63,032 nt of DNA from CAYRAV01 sp964422365 (GCA_964422365.1 CAYRAV010000013.1:1-63032), one strand, 5' to 3'. Positions 1-8,136 are shown, counted from the first letter of the stretch. Notes: generated by a model from the letters alone, not told the origin. A program made the numbers and translations.

Positions 1-528
1 TTAAAATATAAATATGGAAAGAAGGAAGATATACCATTTATTCAAAAGATTGATGTAGATATTATTTCTAATCATGAGGTACAGGTTAATGTATACGAAA
101 AAAGCATGGTGGCATGCATTAAATATATGGGAGAATATTTATATTTTGATAAAGATGGAATCGTATTGGAGAGTACACAAAAGATGCAAAAAAAGATTCC
201 GGTTATTTCGGGGGTAAAATTTACATCTATGAATTTGAATCAGAAATTAGAAGTAGAAGATGATACAATATTCGACACAATACTAAATATTTCTCAGTTG
301 GTTGGCAGGTACAAACTGAATCTACAAAAAATTGTATTTAATCAAAAGGGGGAGGTGACTTTGGTTACAAAGAAAATTAGAATTTTATTGGGTAAGCAGG
401 ATTCTTATGATGCACAGATTGCGGAATTGTCAAAGATGCTACCCGAAGCAATCAATAGAAAACTAAAAGGAACTTTTGATATGAGGAGTTTTGTAGCGGG
501 ACAAAGACAAGTTATATTAAAGCAATAA
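1..528 (+). CDS. ftsQ: Cell division protein FtsQ/DivIB, C-terminal part (5' truncated by window)
   Basis: The frame is open from base 1 and ends at 528, so 175 residues of the C-terminal half are visible and the start lies outside. The segment beginning IPFIQKIDVDI followed by VNVYEKSMVACI and YLYFDKDGIVLE is the POTRA-to-beta transition typical of FtsQ/DivIB. This is a single-pass membrane protein that links FtsB/FtsL to the divisome on the outer face of the membrane. The C-terminal tail (QRQVILKQ) is basic. Position directly upstream of ftsZ fits the dcw cluster of Firmicutes. Family call is from sequence pattern and synteny, not a search. Confidence 0.85.
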   Translation, partial: LKYKYGKKEDIPFIQKIDVDIISNHEVQVNVYEKSMVACIKYMGEYLYFDKDGIVLESTQKMQKKIPVISGVKFTSMNLNQKLEVEDDTIFDTILNISQLVGRYKLNLQKIVFNQKGEVTLVTKKIRILLGKQDSYDAQIAELSKMLPEAINRKLKGTFDMRSFVAGQRQVILKQ

Positions 529-587
529 ACAAAAAATGAAAAAATACAAAAATAAATAAATAAAATACAATTTTTAGAAAATTCTAC

Positions 588-616
588 TTGATTATTTTGC
601 AGAAAAAATATATTAT
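588..616 (+). promoter_or_regulatory. Probable sigma-A promoter of ftsZ
   Basis: TTGATT (588-593), a 17-nt spacer and TATTAT (611-616) lie about 90 nt upstream of the ftsZ start. No other good hexamer pair was seen in the ftsQ-ftsZ gap. The ATGGCAGTTATGCC stretch near 652 can form a small hairpin in the leader. Confidence 0.5.
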
Positions 617-706
617 AGTAGGTAGGACTTATAACGGTCAGAGTAGGAGTATGGCAGTTATGCCGGGATAGAGAGATGAAAGTATTGATTTAAAGGAGGA
701 AGTACC

Positions 707-1948
707 TTGCTTGAAATAAGAACAAACGAAGCTGATTCTGCGGCTAAGATTTTAGTAATCGGAGTAGGTGGGGCAGGGAATAATGCTGTTAATAGAATGA
801 TAGAGGAAAATATTGTAGGTGTAGAATTTATTTGTGTAAATACAGATAAACAACATTTACAGAACTGTAAAGCACCTACATGTGTCCAGATTGGCGAGAA
901 ATTAACAAAAGGGCTAGGTGCAGGAGCACAGCCGGAAGTAGGAGAAAAGGCAGCTGAAGAAAATAGAGAAGAGTTAACAGAGATTATAAAAGGAGCGGAT
1001 ATGGTATTTGTAACCTGTGGTATGGGTGGCGGTACAGGAACCGGAGCCGCACCTGTAGTAGCAGAGATTTCAAAACAATTAGGGATTCTTACTGTTGGAA
1101 TAGTTACAAAACCATTTCGTTTTGAGGCAAAAGCACGTATGAATAATGCAATTAGTGGTATTGAGAAATTAAAAGAAAGAGTAGATACACTGATTGTGAT
1201 TCCAAATGATAAATTGTTAGAAATTGTTGATCGCAGAACAACAATGCCAGATGCGTTACGTAAAGCAGATGAAGTATTACAGCAAGGTGTACAGGGAATT
1301 ACAGATTTGATTAATGTGCCAGGGTTGATTAACCTTGATTTCGCTGATGTGCAGACTGTCATGAAAGATAAAGGAATTGCTCATATCGGTATTGGTGTAG
1401 GAAAAGGTGATGATAAATGTGTAGATGCAGTCAAAGAAGCCATTACCAGCCCATTGCTGGAAACTACAATTGAAGGTGCATCTCATGTTATTATTAATAT
1501 TTCAGGAGACATCAGTTTAATAGAAGCAAATGAAGCAGCTACATATGTTCAAGAACTGGCAGGTGAGACTGCGAATATTATCTTTGGTGCCATGTATGAC
1601 GAAGGAGCACCAGATTCAGCAGTTATTACAGTGATTGCAACTGGTTTGGACGAGCATGCTAAGGAAATGCCAAAATCTTCTTTACTAGGTGGAAAATTAA
1701 ATGCTAACATGAATGGAACAACAACACAGAAAAGGACAGAAGTACCTTTTCAGTCAATTGCAAAACCAGTGCAGACAGCCAGACCACAGCAAAGAGTGAT
1801 GCAGCCACAGGGGCAAGGTACGGTACAGCAGATGCATCCAATAGATCCGATCAATCCTAACCCAACAATTGAAACACCGATTGTTCGGAGAGAACACTCT
1901 GATGCAGGAGGAATAAAAATACCAACCTTTTTACAAAGGAAGAAATAA
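707..1948 (+). CDS. ftsZ: Cell division protein FtsZ
   Basis: A tubulin-like GTPase that polymerises into the cytokinetic Z ring. The protein has 413 residues. It shows the N-terminal VIGVGGAGNNAVNRM nucleotide-binding loop, the tubulin signature GMGGGTGTGAAPV at about residue 105, and the conserved C-terminal peptide IPTFLQRKK that docks FtsA, SepF or EzrA. The start is TTG, chosen because AAAGGAGGA (692-700) sits 6 nt upstream and the protein begins at the usual place (LEIRTNEA). A Gln/Pro-rich linker of about 70 residues precedes the C-terminal peptide. It is followed by a factor-independent terminator. Confidence 0.97.
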   Translation: MLEIRTNEADSAAKILVIGVGGAGNNAVNRMIEENIVGVEFICVNTDKQHLQNCKAPTCVQIGEKLTKGLGAGAQPEVGEKAAEENREELTEIIKGADMVFVTCGMGGGTGTGAAPVVAEISKQLGILTVGIVTKPFRFEAKARMNNAISGIEKLKERVDTLIVIPNDKLLEIVDRRTTMPDALRKADEVLQQGVQGITDLINVPGLINLDFADVQTVMKDKGIAHIGIGVGKGDDKCVDAVKEAITSPLLETTIEGASHVIINISGDISLIEANEAATYVQELAGETANIIFGAMYDEGAPDSAVITVIATGLDEHAKEMPKSSLLGGKLNANMNGTTTQKRTEVPFQSIAKPVQTARPQQRVMQPQGQGTVQQMHPIDPINPNPTIETPIVRREHSDAGGIKIPTFLQRKK

Positions 1949-1972
1949 TAGTAATTGAATATATAACATAAT

Positions 1973-2017
1973 AAAAACTATCTTAATTGGTGAGGTAATC
2001 CAAGAGATAGTTTTTTG
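1973..2017 (+). terminator. Factor-independent terminator after ftsZ
   Basis: AACTATCT (1976-1983) pairs with AGATAGTT (2005-2012), with an inner TTGG/CCAA helix. The 3' arm runs into TTTTTT. It ends the ftsZ transcript before the accessory insert. Confidence 0.8.
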
Positions 2018-2079
2018 TATTTTAAAAAAATAAATTGCAACAATTCAGAAGATGTCATTTGCAAGATACCAGAATATAT

Positions 2080-2130
2080 GTAACAGTTCAGCCGTGCAGA
2101 AACAATTGTATCCTATGCACATGGGATGTA
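2080..2130 (+). repeat. Repeat family B, left half (split copy)
   Basis: Begins GTAACAGTTCAGCC, then GCAGAAACAATTGT. The same core recurs at 10182-10285 (complete, palindromic), 45925-45993 and 52371-52408. The missing right half of this copy lies at 5021-5078, so the two halves appear to be one element split by the 2131-5016 insert. Confidence 0.65.
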
Positions 2131-2182
2131 GGACGGATTTTGCAGACATTCAAAATAAAAAAGAATGTGGAGATAACAGACA

Positions 2183-2557
2183 ATGGCAGAATCATTATTT
2201 GAAGAACTGGGTGGCAGATATGAAAGGCAGGGTGATTACATAATTCCATGCTTAACTGTACCCACCGAAGAAGAAAAGACGATAGGAATATGGGGGCAGC
2301 GGCACTTGGATTATCTAAAGCAATGTTGTAAAGTTACATACACCAATTTTCTCACAAGCGGCGGGCTCAATGCCTATCTTGCCGACGTTGATAAACAAGC
2401 ACAGGAACGCTTTGAAAGGCTTATAGAGGGCATGAAACAGGTACAAGGCGTAAACGAACAGCTAAAGGCAGAAAATGCCTTAGAATGGACAGGACGGATC
2501 AATAACATAAGGGCTTGTGCTAGGGAGATTGTGGGGAGAGAAATTATTTTTGCCTAG
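2183..2557 (+). CDS. tnpV: TnpV-type transposon-encoded protein
   Basis: A 124-residue protein resembling TnpV, a small accessory protein of unknown role carried by clostridial mobilisable transposons such as the Tn4451 group. The recognisable pattern is SLFEELGGRYERQGDYIIP at the N-terminus, GIWGQRHLDYLK and TYTNFLTSGGLNAYLADVD in the middle, and a C-terminal NNIRACAREIV helix. GTGGAG lies about 10 nt upstream of the ATG. No relaxase or recombinase is next to it, so this looks like the remnant of a larger element. Its codon use is more GC-rich than the flanking ftsZ and spoIIGA genes. Confidence 0.8.
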   Translation: MAESLFEELGGRYERQGDYIIPCLTVPTEEEKTIGIWGQRHLDYLKQCCKVTYTNFLTSGGLNAYLADVDKQAQERFERLIEGMKQVQGVNEQLKAENALEWTGRINNIRACAREIVGREIIFA

Positions 2558-2659
2558 TGGAAATAGTAGGGTGAAATGCTCTGTTATTTTCTCTCGAAAA
2601 CTTGTTGACACGGAAATAAGAATATGATAAACTTGTTTCCGAGGAAAAGAGGTGAAAGG

Positions 2660-3127
2660 ATGGATAACAACATATTAAAACTCTTTGCAGAGTATTTAGA
2701 AAAGCAGGATATGCTCTCAAAATTGACAGAACATGAAAAGCTGCATAGTTATAGTTATTCAGAAATCCACACGATTGTTGCGATTGGTGATTTAGAATTA
2801 CCGAATGTTACTGCTATTGCTGAATATATGCATATGACTAAAGGGGCAATCAGCAAAATTGTCAAAAGACTACAAGCGGCAAAGTTGGTTGAAACTTATC
2901 AAGTAGGTGAAAACAAACAAAAGGTGTTTTATGAATTAAATGCAGCAGGAAAATTCCTGTATAATGAACATGAAAAACGACACAGCCTTTGGATACAGCG
3001 TGACCGAGTATTTCTTGAAAAGTATACATCGGAGCAAATCGAATTTCTTGAAAATTTCATGACAGATTTTAATGGTTATTTAGAAGAGAAGATTATTGAA
3101 TTAGGAGGAAAAAATAATGATGATTGA
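2660..3127 (+). CDS. MarR-family transcriptional regulator
   Basis: A 155-residue winged-helix dimeric repressor of the MarR type. The recognition region is ATAEYMHMTKGAISKIVKRLQ-like (IAEYMHMTKGAISKIVKRL near residues 55-75), followed by the wing VETYQVGENKQKVFYELN. The start at 2660 is preferred over the in-frame upstream ATG at 2624 because AGGTGAAAGG lies just before it. It overlaps the next gene by 11 nt, so both are translated from one transcript, and it probably senses a ligand handled by that enzyme. The upstream CTTGTTGACACGG near 2609 could supply a -35 element. Confidence 0.82.
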   Translation: MDNNILKLFAEYLEKQDMLSKLTEHEKLHSYSYSEIHTIVAIGDLELPNVTAIAEYMHMTKGAISKIVKRLQAAKLVETYQVGENKQKVFYELNAAGKFLYNEHEKRHSLWIQRDRVFLEKYTSEQIEFLENFMTDFNGYLEEKIIELGGKNNDD

Positions 3128-3683
3128 CCTTACACTGAAAATTACGCCTAAGATGGTAGTAGATGCCCAAGGAAATGAAAAGAAAGCATTAGTTGGGCAT
3201 TTAGGTACACACTTTGATGTTATGGATAGGGAGTTCCCTCTTAGCTACATTCGCCGTAATGCTGTTGTATTTGATGTAAGTTCTGTTAAAGATAGGGATA
3301 TTGATGTTAACGATATAGATTTTACTATGATAGATAAAGGAATGTTTGTAGGTTTTTATACAGGTTTTATTGAGTTTTGTGCCTATGGTTCAAAAATGTA
3401 TTTTTCAGAACATCCGCAGCTTTCGCATGAATTGATAGACTTTCTTGTGCAAAAAGAAGTATCAATTATTGGAGTGGATTTTGCAGGAGTAAGGCGTGGC
3501 AAAGAGCATACTATTACAGACCAAAAGTGTGTAGAAAAGGGCGTATTCGTTGTTGAAAATTTATGCAATTTAGAACGAGTGGTAGGAGAAAAAAATTTAG
3601 TCATTAATACGTTTCCTATGAATTATGCGGAAATAACGGGTTTGCCTTGCAGGGTGGTTGCAGAAACAAAAAGTGATTTATAG
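3117..3683 (+). CDS. Cyclase-family (kynurenine formamidase-like) hydrolase
   Basis: A 188-residue metal-dependent hydrolase of the cyclase/kynurenine-formamidase superfamily. The signature HLGTHFDVMDREFP at about residues 28-41 matches the HxGTHxDxPxH-type metal site, though the last His/Pro positions deviate. A second part of the site, GVDFAGVRRGKEHT, is near residue 121. The length is close to the family norm of about 200-220. TTAGGAGGAA lies 6 nt before ATG-ATG. The substrate is unknown; co-transcription with marR suggests it acts on a small inducer. Confidence 0.72.
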   Translation: MMIDLTLKITPKMVVDAQGNEKKALVGHLGTHFDVMDREFPLSYIRRNAVVFDVSSVKDRDIDVNDIDFTMIDKGMFVGFYTGFIEFCAYGSKMYFSEHPQLSHELIDFLVQKEVSIIGVDFAGVRRGKEHTITDQKCVEKGVFVVENLCNLERVVGEKNLVINTFPMNYAEITGLPCRVVAETKSDL

Positions 3684-3822
3684 ATGGTTGCAGCATTATA
3701 GAAAATAAGTATTAAAAACTTAAAACTAACAGGAATTAGAAGAACAAATTGAACATTTTTTTAGCCGATAGCGTTTTTGGTGATACTATCGGTTAAAGAA
3801 TTAGTGGATTGTCAACACTTTT

Positions 3823-4655
3823 TTAGACAATTTTTTTAAGGTTATTTTCCCGAAATTGTACTGGTGTTTGATAATTCAACGAAGAATGAATACGATGATG
3901 ATTATACCAGTTTACATAATCCCATAGCTTTAATTTCAATTCTTCCAAGGTATGAAATCTCTCATTCCATATAAATTCCGTCTTTATTATTTTGAATGTG
4001 GCCTCTGCTGCAGCATTATCATACGGACACCCTTTGCGGCTCAGTAAACGTTCCATATCAAATGCCTCCAGCAATTCATCTATTGTCTGATTTTTGAATT
4101 CATTTCCACGGTCCGTATGAAAAATATGGATATCTGATAACTTCCCTTTTATACTCATAAATGCCTGTTTTACAAGTCCTGCCGTTTTATGTTCCCCTGC
4201 ACTGTAGCCTATAATCTCTCTGTTAAAAAGGTCAACAGGTACACATATGTAATTCCATTGTTTCCCAACTCTTACATATGTCAGAACACTTACCACTACA
4301 TTACGATAAGATTGTTCGTTAAACTGGCGGTTAGAACATTTTCCGCCTTAGATTCATTGCATCGGTCTTTCTGTGGTTTAAATTGTGCAGTTGTGTAATT
4401 CGATACCAGTCCCTCCTGTTTCATAATTCGTCCAATTCTACGTCTGGACACCTGTTTTCCTTTCTTTTGCAACTCTTTTTTTATTTTGCGTGTACCGTAA
4501 TTGTTGCGGCTCGCTTTGAAGATGCCTGTGATATCAGATACCAAAGAGGATTCATCAGGTTTCTTTTTGGCTTCATAATAATAAGTGCTTCTGTTTACCT
4601 GCAGGACGCGGCACATTGCTGATACAGAGTATTTGTGGGCATTTGCCTTAATCAC
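3823..4655 (-). pseudogene. IS3 orfB transposase, frameshifted
   Basis: The catalytic half of an IS3-type DDE transposase in two frames. The first part (4655 down to 4296) holds the HTH_21-like segment YGTRKIKKELQKKGKQVSRR. The second (4296 down to 3823) holds the integrase core, with HTDRGNEF and AAAEATFKIIKTEF carrying the second and third acidic residues. A one-base loss near 4333 breaks the frame; restoring it joins NVLNRQFNEQSYRNVVVS to LTYVRVGKQW. The first catalytic Asp, normally in a SDLTYV-type motif, is Val here. OrfB lies in the -1 frame relative to orfA, as is usual for programmed frameshifting in IS3 elements. Confidence 0.88.
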
Positions 4656-4657
4656 AT

Positions 4658-4954
4658 TTACTTTCGTCCTAAGATCAGCGCCGCTTGTTTTAAAATGTCA
4701 TTTTCCATTTTGAGCTGCTGATTTTCTCTGCGAAGTTTTATGAGTTCTTCCTGTTCAGGAGTCCGGTTGTCTTTTTCATGAAAAGAACCGGAATTTGCCG
4801 CCTGCTTCACCCATTTATCAAAGACGGATGTGGAAATATCATATTCCCTGCAAATATCGCACCTGCGTTTACCAGAATGATATAAATCTACCAGTTGTTT
4901 TTTGAATTCATCTGTATATTTACGAGGTTTTCTTCTTTGTTTTTGTTCGGTCAT
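4658..4954 (-). CDS. IS3 orfA transposase (HTH) subunit
   Basis: A 98-residue DNA-binding protein of the IS3/IS911 OrfA type. The RKYTDEFKKQLVDLY helix-turn-helix start and ICREYDISTSVFDKWVKQ recognition region are followed by a leucine-zipper-like LIKLRRENQQLKMENDILKQA stretch ending at the shift into orfB. It reads as intact. A GGAGCAACAAAAT ribosome site precedes the ATG. Confidence 0.9.
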   Translation of the reverse strand: MTEQKQRRKPRKYTDEFKKQLVDLYHSGKRRCDICREYDISTSVFDKWVKQAANSGSFHEKDNRTPEQEELIKLRRENQQLKMENDILKQAALILGRK

Positions 4955-5020
4955 ATTTTGTTGCTCCTTTACTTACTTATTTATTTTATAATATATGACC
5001 TTAAAAAATCCGTCCAGTTT

Positions 5021-5078
5021 ATTGTAACCTATCCAAAGGGCATAGGATACAATTGTTTCTATAAGCCGGATGTCCGAT
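5021..5078 (-). repeat. Repeat family B, right half (split copy)
   Basis: GGGCATAGGATACAATTG followed by TTTCTATA mirrors the left half at 2080-2130 (CAATTGTATCCTATGC). It matches the right arm of the complete copy at 10182-10285. The rest of the gap to spoIIGA (5079-5264) shows no gene. Confidence 0.6.
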
Positions 5079-5264
5079 ATCTTCTAATATAGTCCCATCA
5101 AATAGAAAGGAAAGTATTTTCACTTTGCCCAAGGCATACCAGACAGGTTTAATGCCAGCGGGAATCATCACTTCATGATTATCTAATTATCATTTACAGA
5201 TTGTAATATTCTGTCTAATTATGCAGCAAAATGCAAATCAAAATATAAAAAATCCATCCAAAAA

Positions 5265-5297
5265 GTGACAAAATAATCGCAAACGATTCAGTATAAT
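5265..5297 (+). promoter_or_regulatory. spoIIG promoter with long spacer and a Spo0A-box-like site
   Basis: GTGACA (5265-5270) and TATAAT (5292-5297) are separated by 21 nt, which is too long for a normal sigma-A promoter. The B. subtilis spoIIG promoter has a similar abnormal spacing (22 nt) and is activated by Spo0A. TGACAAA (5266-5272) differs at one base from the 0A box TGNCGAA and overlaps the -35, as in B. subtilis. Assignment is by analogy. Confidence 0.5.
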
Positions 5298-5357
5298 ATT
5301 AGCAGTTCAGATATAGAAGCTGAGAGTGAAGGAAAAAGGAAAGGCCGGGGGTGAAAG

Positions 5358-6296
5358 TTGCATGTAACTTTATATTTGGATACTTTTTTTGCCATTAATT
5401 TTTTTATGAACATATTAGTACTATTTGCACTGAAAAAAATTTTAAAGCTTTATACAGGATTGTTCAGGATCATGATAGGAAGTATGATAGGAACTATCAT
5501 AATGATAGCCGTTTTTTTTAATACAATGTTTTTGGAATGGCAAAAAGCGGTGGTGTATTATGTATTGCTTTCCATTGTTATGGTAAGGATAGCTTTTGGA
5601 AAAGCAAGTATTCAGGTAATAATAGCAAGGGTATGCTGTATGTATGCTTTAACCTTTGGTGTAGGGGGTTTGGGAAACTTCATCTGCTGCCAGATGTTAC
5701 AAAAAGGAAGAAGAAATTCTTATTTAGGGACAAATCCATTGAAAAGCTCTACAAGCAGGGAAATATGTGACAGTAACAGTAGTATAGGAATAGAAGAAAT
5801 ACTTATATTGGCAGGTGTTATTTTAATACTATTGCCAATAATTTTAAAAGTATCAGAGTACATAAAGCAGGAGTATCTCACAAAATGTAGAGTATCATTA
5901 TATTATGGAGAAAAAAGTATAACAGGGATGGCATTAATTGATACAGGAAATCAATTAAAAGATTGGCTCACCAGTCACCCGGTTACAATCGTGCAAGGAG
6001 ATTTTATTAATAAACTGTTAGAGGAGAATATAAAAAAACAGATAGAGGAATATCAGATAGCAGAATGGGGAAAGAATAAAGAGTTTTTCCACACAAAAGA
6101 GCGGTTAAAGTACATTCCATATCATTCACTTGGAAATGAAAATGGAATGTTGGTTGGAATGTATTTAGACAAAATGACATTATATATAAAAGGTAGAAAA
6201 AAGGAGATTAAGCATCCGTTAATTGGAATTTACGCAGGAAAATTATCAGAAAATCAGGAATATCAGATTATATTGCATCGGGAATTCATAGAATAA
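5358..6296 (+). CDS. spoIIGA: Sigma-E processing peptidase SpoIIGA
   Basis: A membrane aspartic protease that removes the pro-sequence of sigma-E in the mother cell after a signal from the forespore. The 312 residues have about five N-terminal hydrophobic segments (residues 1-165) and a soluble C-terminal protease half. ALIDTGNQL near residue 195 is the DTGN-type active site. The start is TTG at 5358, supported by GGGGGTG 5 nt upstream and a typical membrane-first N-terminus. It lies 14 nt before its substrate gene sigE, the standard spoIIG operon order. Confidence 0.93.
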   Translation: MHVTLYLDTFFAINFFMNILVLFALKKILKLYTGLFRIMIGSMIGTIIMIAVFFNTMFLEWQKAVVYYVLLSIVMVRIAFGKASIQVIIARVCCMYALTFGVGGLGNFICCQMLQKGRRNSYLGTNPLKSSTSREICDSNSSIGIEEILILAGVILILLPIILKVSEYIKQEYLTKCRVSLYYGEKSITGMALIDTGNQLKDWLTSHPVTIVQGDFINKLLEENIKKQIEEYQIAEWGKNKEFFHTKERLKYIPYHSLGNENGMLVGMYLDKMTLYIKGRKKEIKHPLIGIYAGKLSENQEYQIILHREFIE

Positions 6297-6310
6297 AGAG
6301 GAGGAAAAGC

Positions 6311-7051
6311 ATGTTGTTAAAAGTATCCATACCAAATAAATTTCAATTTAGAATGATACCAGATTTTAGAAGTATGTTCTCTGGTGGAAAAGGGAATATG
6401 CATTATATCGGAGGAGCAGATGTGCTGCCTGCACCATTAGAGGCGGATATTGAAAGTGAATTGATTGAACAGATCGGAACAGAACAGGAACAGGAAGCAA
6501 AGAGCCTGCTGGTAGAACACAATTTAAGATTAGTAGTGTACATAGCAAAGAAATTTGATAATACAGGAGTAGGGGTAGAAGATTTGATTTCAATTGGAAC
6601 TATAGGGCTAATCAAGGCAATTAACACATTTAATCCATGTAAAAATATCAAACTGGCAACCTACGCTTCTAGATGTATCGAAAATGAAATTTTAATGTAT
6701 CTTAGAAGGAATAATAAGACCAAAATGGAAGTATCTATTGATGAACCGTTAAATGTGGATTGGGATGGAAATGAATTATTATTATCGGATATTTTAGGCA
6801 CAGAAGAAGATGTGATTTATAAAAATATTGAAACAGAAGTAAATCGGAAAATGTTAAACAAAGCATTAGAGAAATTGTCAGAAAGAGAACGGATTATTGT
6901 ACAACTGCGTTTTGGATTAAATACAAAGGACGGAAATGAAAGGACACAGAAAGAAGTTGCGGACTTATTAGGCATTTCCCAGTCATATATTTCCAGATTA
7001 GAGAAAAAGATTATCGGACGTTTAAAAAAGGAAATGTTACGTTTAGAATAG
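6311..7051 (+). CDS. sigE: RNA polymerase sporulation sigma factor SigE (pro-sigma-E)
   Basis: The early mother-cell sigma factor, made as an inactive precursor. The 246 residues carry an amphipathic pro-sequence up to the HYIGGADVLPAPL region, where the SpoIIGA cleavage site is expected. Region 2 follows (LRLVVYIAKKFDNTGVGVEDLISIGTIGLIKA), with the YASRCIENEILMYLR segment for -10 recognition. Region 4 has the helix-turn-helix TQKEVADLLGISQSYISRLEKK. GAGGAGGAAAAGC precedes the ATG. It is co-transcribed with spoIIGA. Confidence 0.96.
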   Translation: MLLKVSIPNKFQFRMIPDFRSMFSGGKGNMHYIGGADVLPAPLEADIESELIEQIGTEQEQEAKSLLVEHNLRLVVYIAKKFDNTGVGVEDLISIGTIGLIKAINTFNPCKNIKLATYASRCIENEILMYLRRNNKTKMEVSIDEPLNVDWDGNELLLSDILGTEEDVIYKNIETEVNRKMLNKALEKLSERERIIVQLRFGLNTKDGNERTQKEVADLLGISQSYISRLEKKIIGRLKKEMLRLE

Positions 7052-7159
7052 AAAAAATAGTTATAATAATCTTTAGTAAGAAAAGTAAAGAGGAGAGTAT
7101 AATTAACAAGAAAAGCGTGAATCCTATTTATAAAGAACAGATAAGATGGAGGTCGAAGG

Positions 7160-7939
7160 ATGGCTCTTTATAAAGTAGAGATTTGTGGAGTGAATACAGC
7201 GAAATTACCATTATTGAAAAATGCGGAAAAAGAACTATTATTCGGTAAAATACTAAAAGGAGACAAAGAAGCAAGGGAAACTTATATTAAGGGAAATTTA
7301 AGACTTGTATTAAGTATTGTTCAGCGTTTTTCAAGCAGTAATGAAAATGTAGATGATTTGTTTCAGATTGGTTGTATAGGATTGATAAAAGCAATAGATA
7401 ATTTTGATGTTACACAAGGAGTAAAATTTTCTACCTATGCAGTACCGATGATTATAGGGGAAATCAGAAGATATTTAAGGGATAATTCAAGTATAAGGGT
7501 AAGCCGGTCTTTGCGGGATATTGCATATAAAGCCATTTATGCCAAAGAGAATTTGATGAAAAAAAACGATAGAGAACCTACTATAGAAGAAATTTCGAAA
7601 GAAGTTGATATTCCAAGTGAAGACATTATATTTGCATTAGATGCTATTCAAAGTCCTGTATCTTTGTATGAACCTGTATATGCAGAAGGAGGAGATACAC
7701 TGTATATTATGGATCAGATCAGTGATAAGAAGAATAAAGAGGAAAAATGGGTGGAAGATATTTCTATTCAGGAGGCATTAAAAAGACTGCCTGAAAGGGA
7801 ACACAATATTATTGAGCTTCGTTTTTTTGAAGGAAAGACACAAATGGAAGTGGCAGAAGAAATACACATTTCTCAGGCACAGGTTTCCAGATTAGAAAAA
7901 AATGCATTAAAGACAATGAAAAATTATTTGTCACAATAA
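7160..7939 (+). CDS. sigG: RNA polymerase sporulation sigma factor SigG
   Basis: The late forespore sigma factor. The 259 residues start with the characteristic KVEICGVNTAKLPLL, which is known for anti-sigma (SpoIIAB/Gin) contact. Region 2 reads RLVLSIVQRF to GCIGLIKAIDNF, and region 4 has MEVAEEIHISQAQVSRLEK. GATGGAGG lies 9 nt before the ATG. The 108-nt gap from sigE contains no obvious terminator, so read-through from spoIIG is possible as in B. subtilis. I could not assign a sigma-F or sigma-G promoter with confidence. Confidence 0.96.
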   Translation: MALYKVEICGVNTAKLPLLKNAEKELLFGKILKGDKEARETYIKGNLRLVLSIVQRFSSSNENVDDLFQIGCIGLIKAIDNFDVTQGVKFSTYAVPMIIGEIRRYLRDNSSIRVSRSLRDIAYKAIYAKENLMKKNDREPTIEEISKEVDIPSEDIIFALDAIQSPVSLYEPVYAEGGDTLYIMDQISDKKNKEEKWVEDISIQEALKRLPEREHNIIELRFFEGKTQMEVAEEIHISQAQVSRLEKNALKTMKNYLSQ

Positions 7940-8020
7940 ATATAATAGCTGCTGCAGGAAATGGCAGCTGCAATATAGCCCAAACTGTCAGAACGAAAGG
8001 GAAAAGAGAAAACTGAAAAG

Positions 8021-8072
8021 AGGTTGTCAATCTAAAGTGACATAGTGTCATTTTTCGTTGACAACCTTTTTT
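8021..8072 (+). terminator. Terminator after sigG, overlapping the tetR promoter
   Basis: AGGTTGTCAA (8021-8030) pairs perfectly with TTGACAACCT (8058-8067) and is followed by TTTTT. The loop holds an inner TGACA/TGTCA hairpin. The 3' arm also contains the TTGACA -35 of the tetR promoter. Confidence 0.75.
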
Positions 8073-8114
8073 CTGTTTGCTATAATACAAAATATAAAAA
8101 ATGACACTATGTCA
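8038..8114 (+). promoter_or_regulatory. Consensus promoter between twin TetR-type operators
   Basis: TTGACA (8058-8063), 17 nt, TATAAT (8081-8086): a perfect sigma-A promoter. Palindromes TGACATAGTGTCA (8038-8050) and TGACACTATGTCA (8102-8114) flank it and are exact reverse complements of each other. They are probably the binding sites of the regulator encoded just downstream, giving tight autorepression. Confidence 0.75.
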
Positions 8115-8136
8115 TTATTTTATTAAGGAGGATAAG

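Larger units (their letters stand above)
2131..5016. mobile_element. Accessory insert between ftsZ and spoIIGA
   Basis: About 2.9 kb holding tnpV, a marR gene, a cyclase-family gene and an IS3 element. The left edge reads GGACGGATTTT (2131-2141) and the right edge AAAAAATCCGTCC (5003-5015), so the segment is bounded by inverted copies of an IS-end-like sequence. It is flanked by the two halves of one family B repeat. FtsZ and the spoIIGA-sigE-sigG cluster are normally close neighbours in Clostridia, which supports an insertion. The exact boundaries and the mechanism are inferred. Confidence 0.5.
3810..5016 (-). mobile_element. IS3-family insertion sequence, decayed
   Basis: About 1.2 kb with orfA and orfB on the minus strand. 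The ends form an imperfect inverted repeat: TGTCAACACTTTTTTAGACA at 3810-3829, and TGGACGGATTTTTTAAGGTC reading in from 5016. OrfB is frameshifted and has lost a catalytic Asp, so the copy should be unable to transpose by itself. No clear short target duplication was found. Confidence 0.8.

Noticed and set aside
658..1362. 234-codon open frame antisense to ftsZ
   Set aside because: It mirrors the ftsZ codon pattern, has Ser/Pro/Ile-rich nonsense composition and no ribosome site.
2052..2243. Open frame of 63 codons upstream of tnpV
   Set aside because: It begins in repeat B, has no ribosome site and overlaps the tnpV start in another frame.
3763..3795. Hairpin TTAGCCGATAG/CTATCGGTTAA as terminator of the cyclase gene
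   Set aside because: It has no T-run on its 3' side on either strand; the Ts precede it. Kept only as an unexplained hairpin.
7052..7159. Sigma-F or sigma-G promoter before sigG
   Set aside because: Only partial matches (GTGAATC...) were seen; spacing and -10 did not fit well enough to call.
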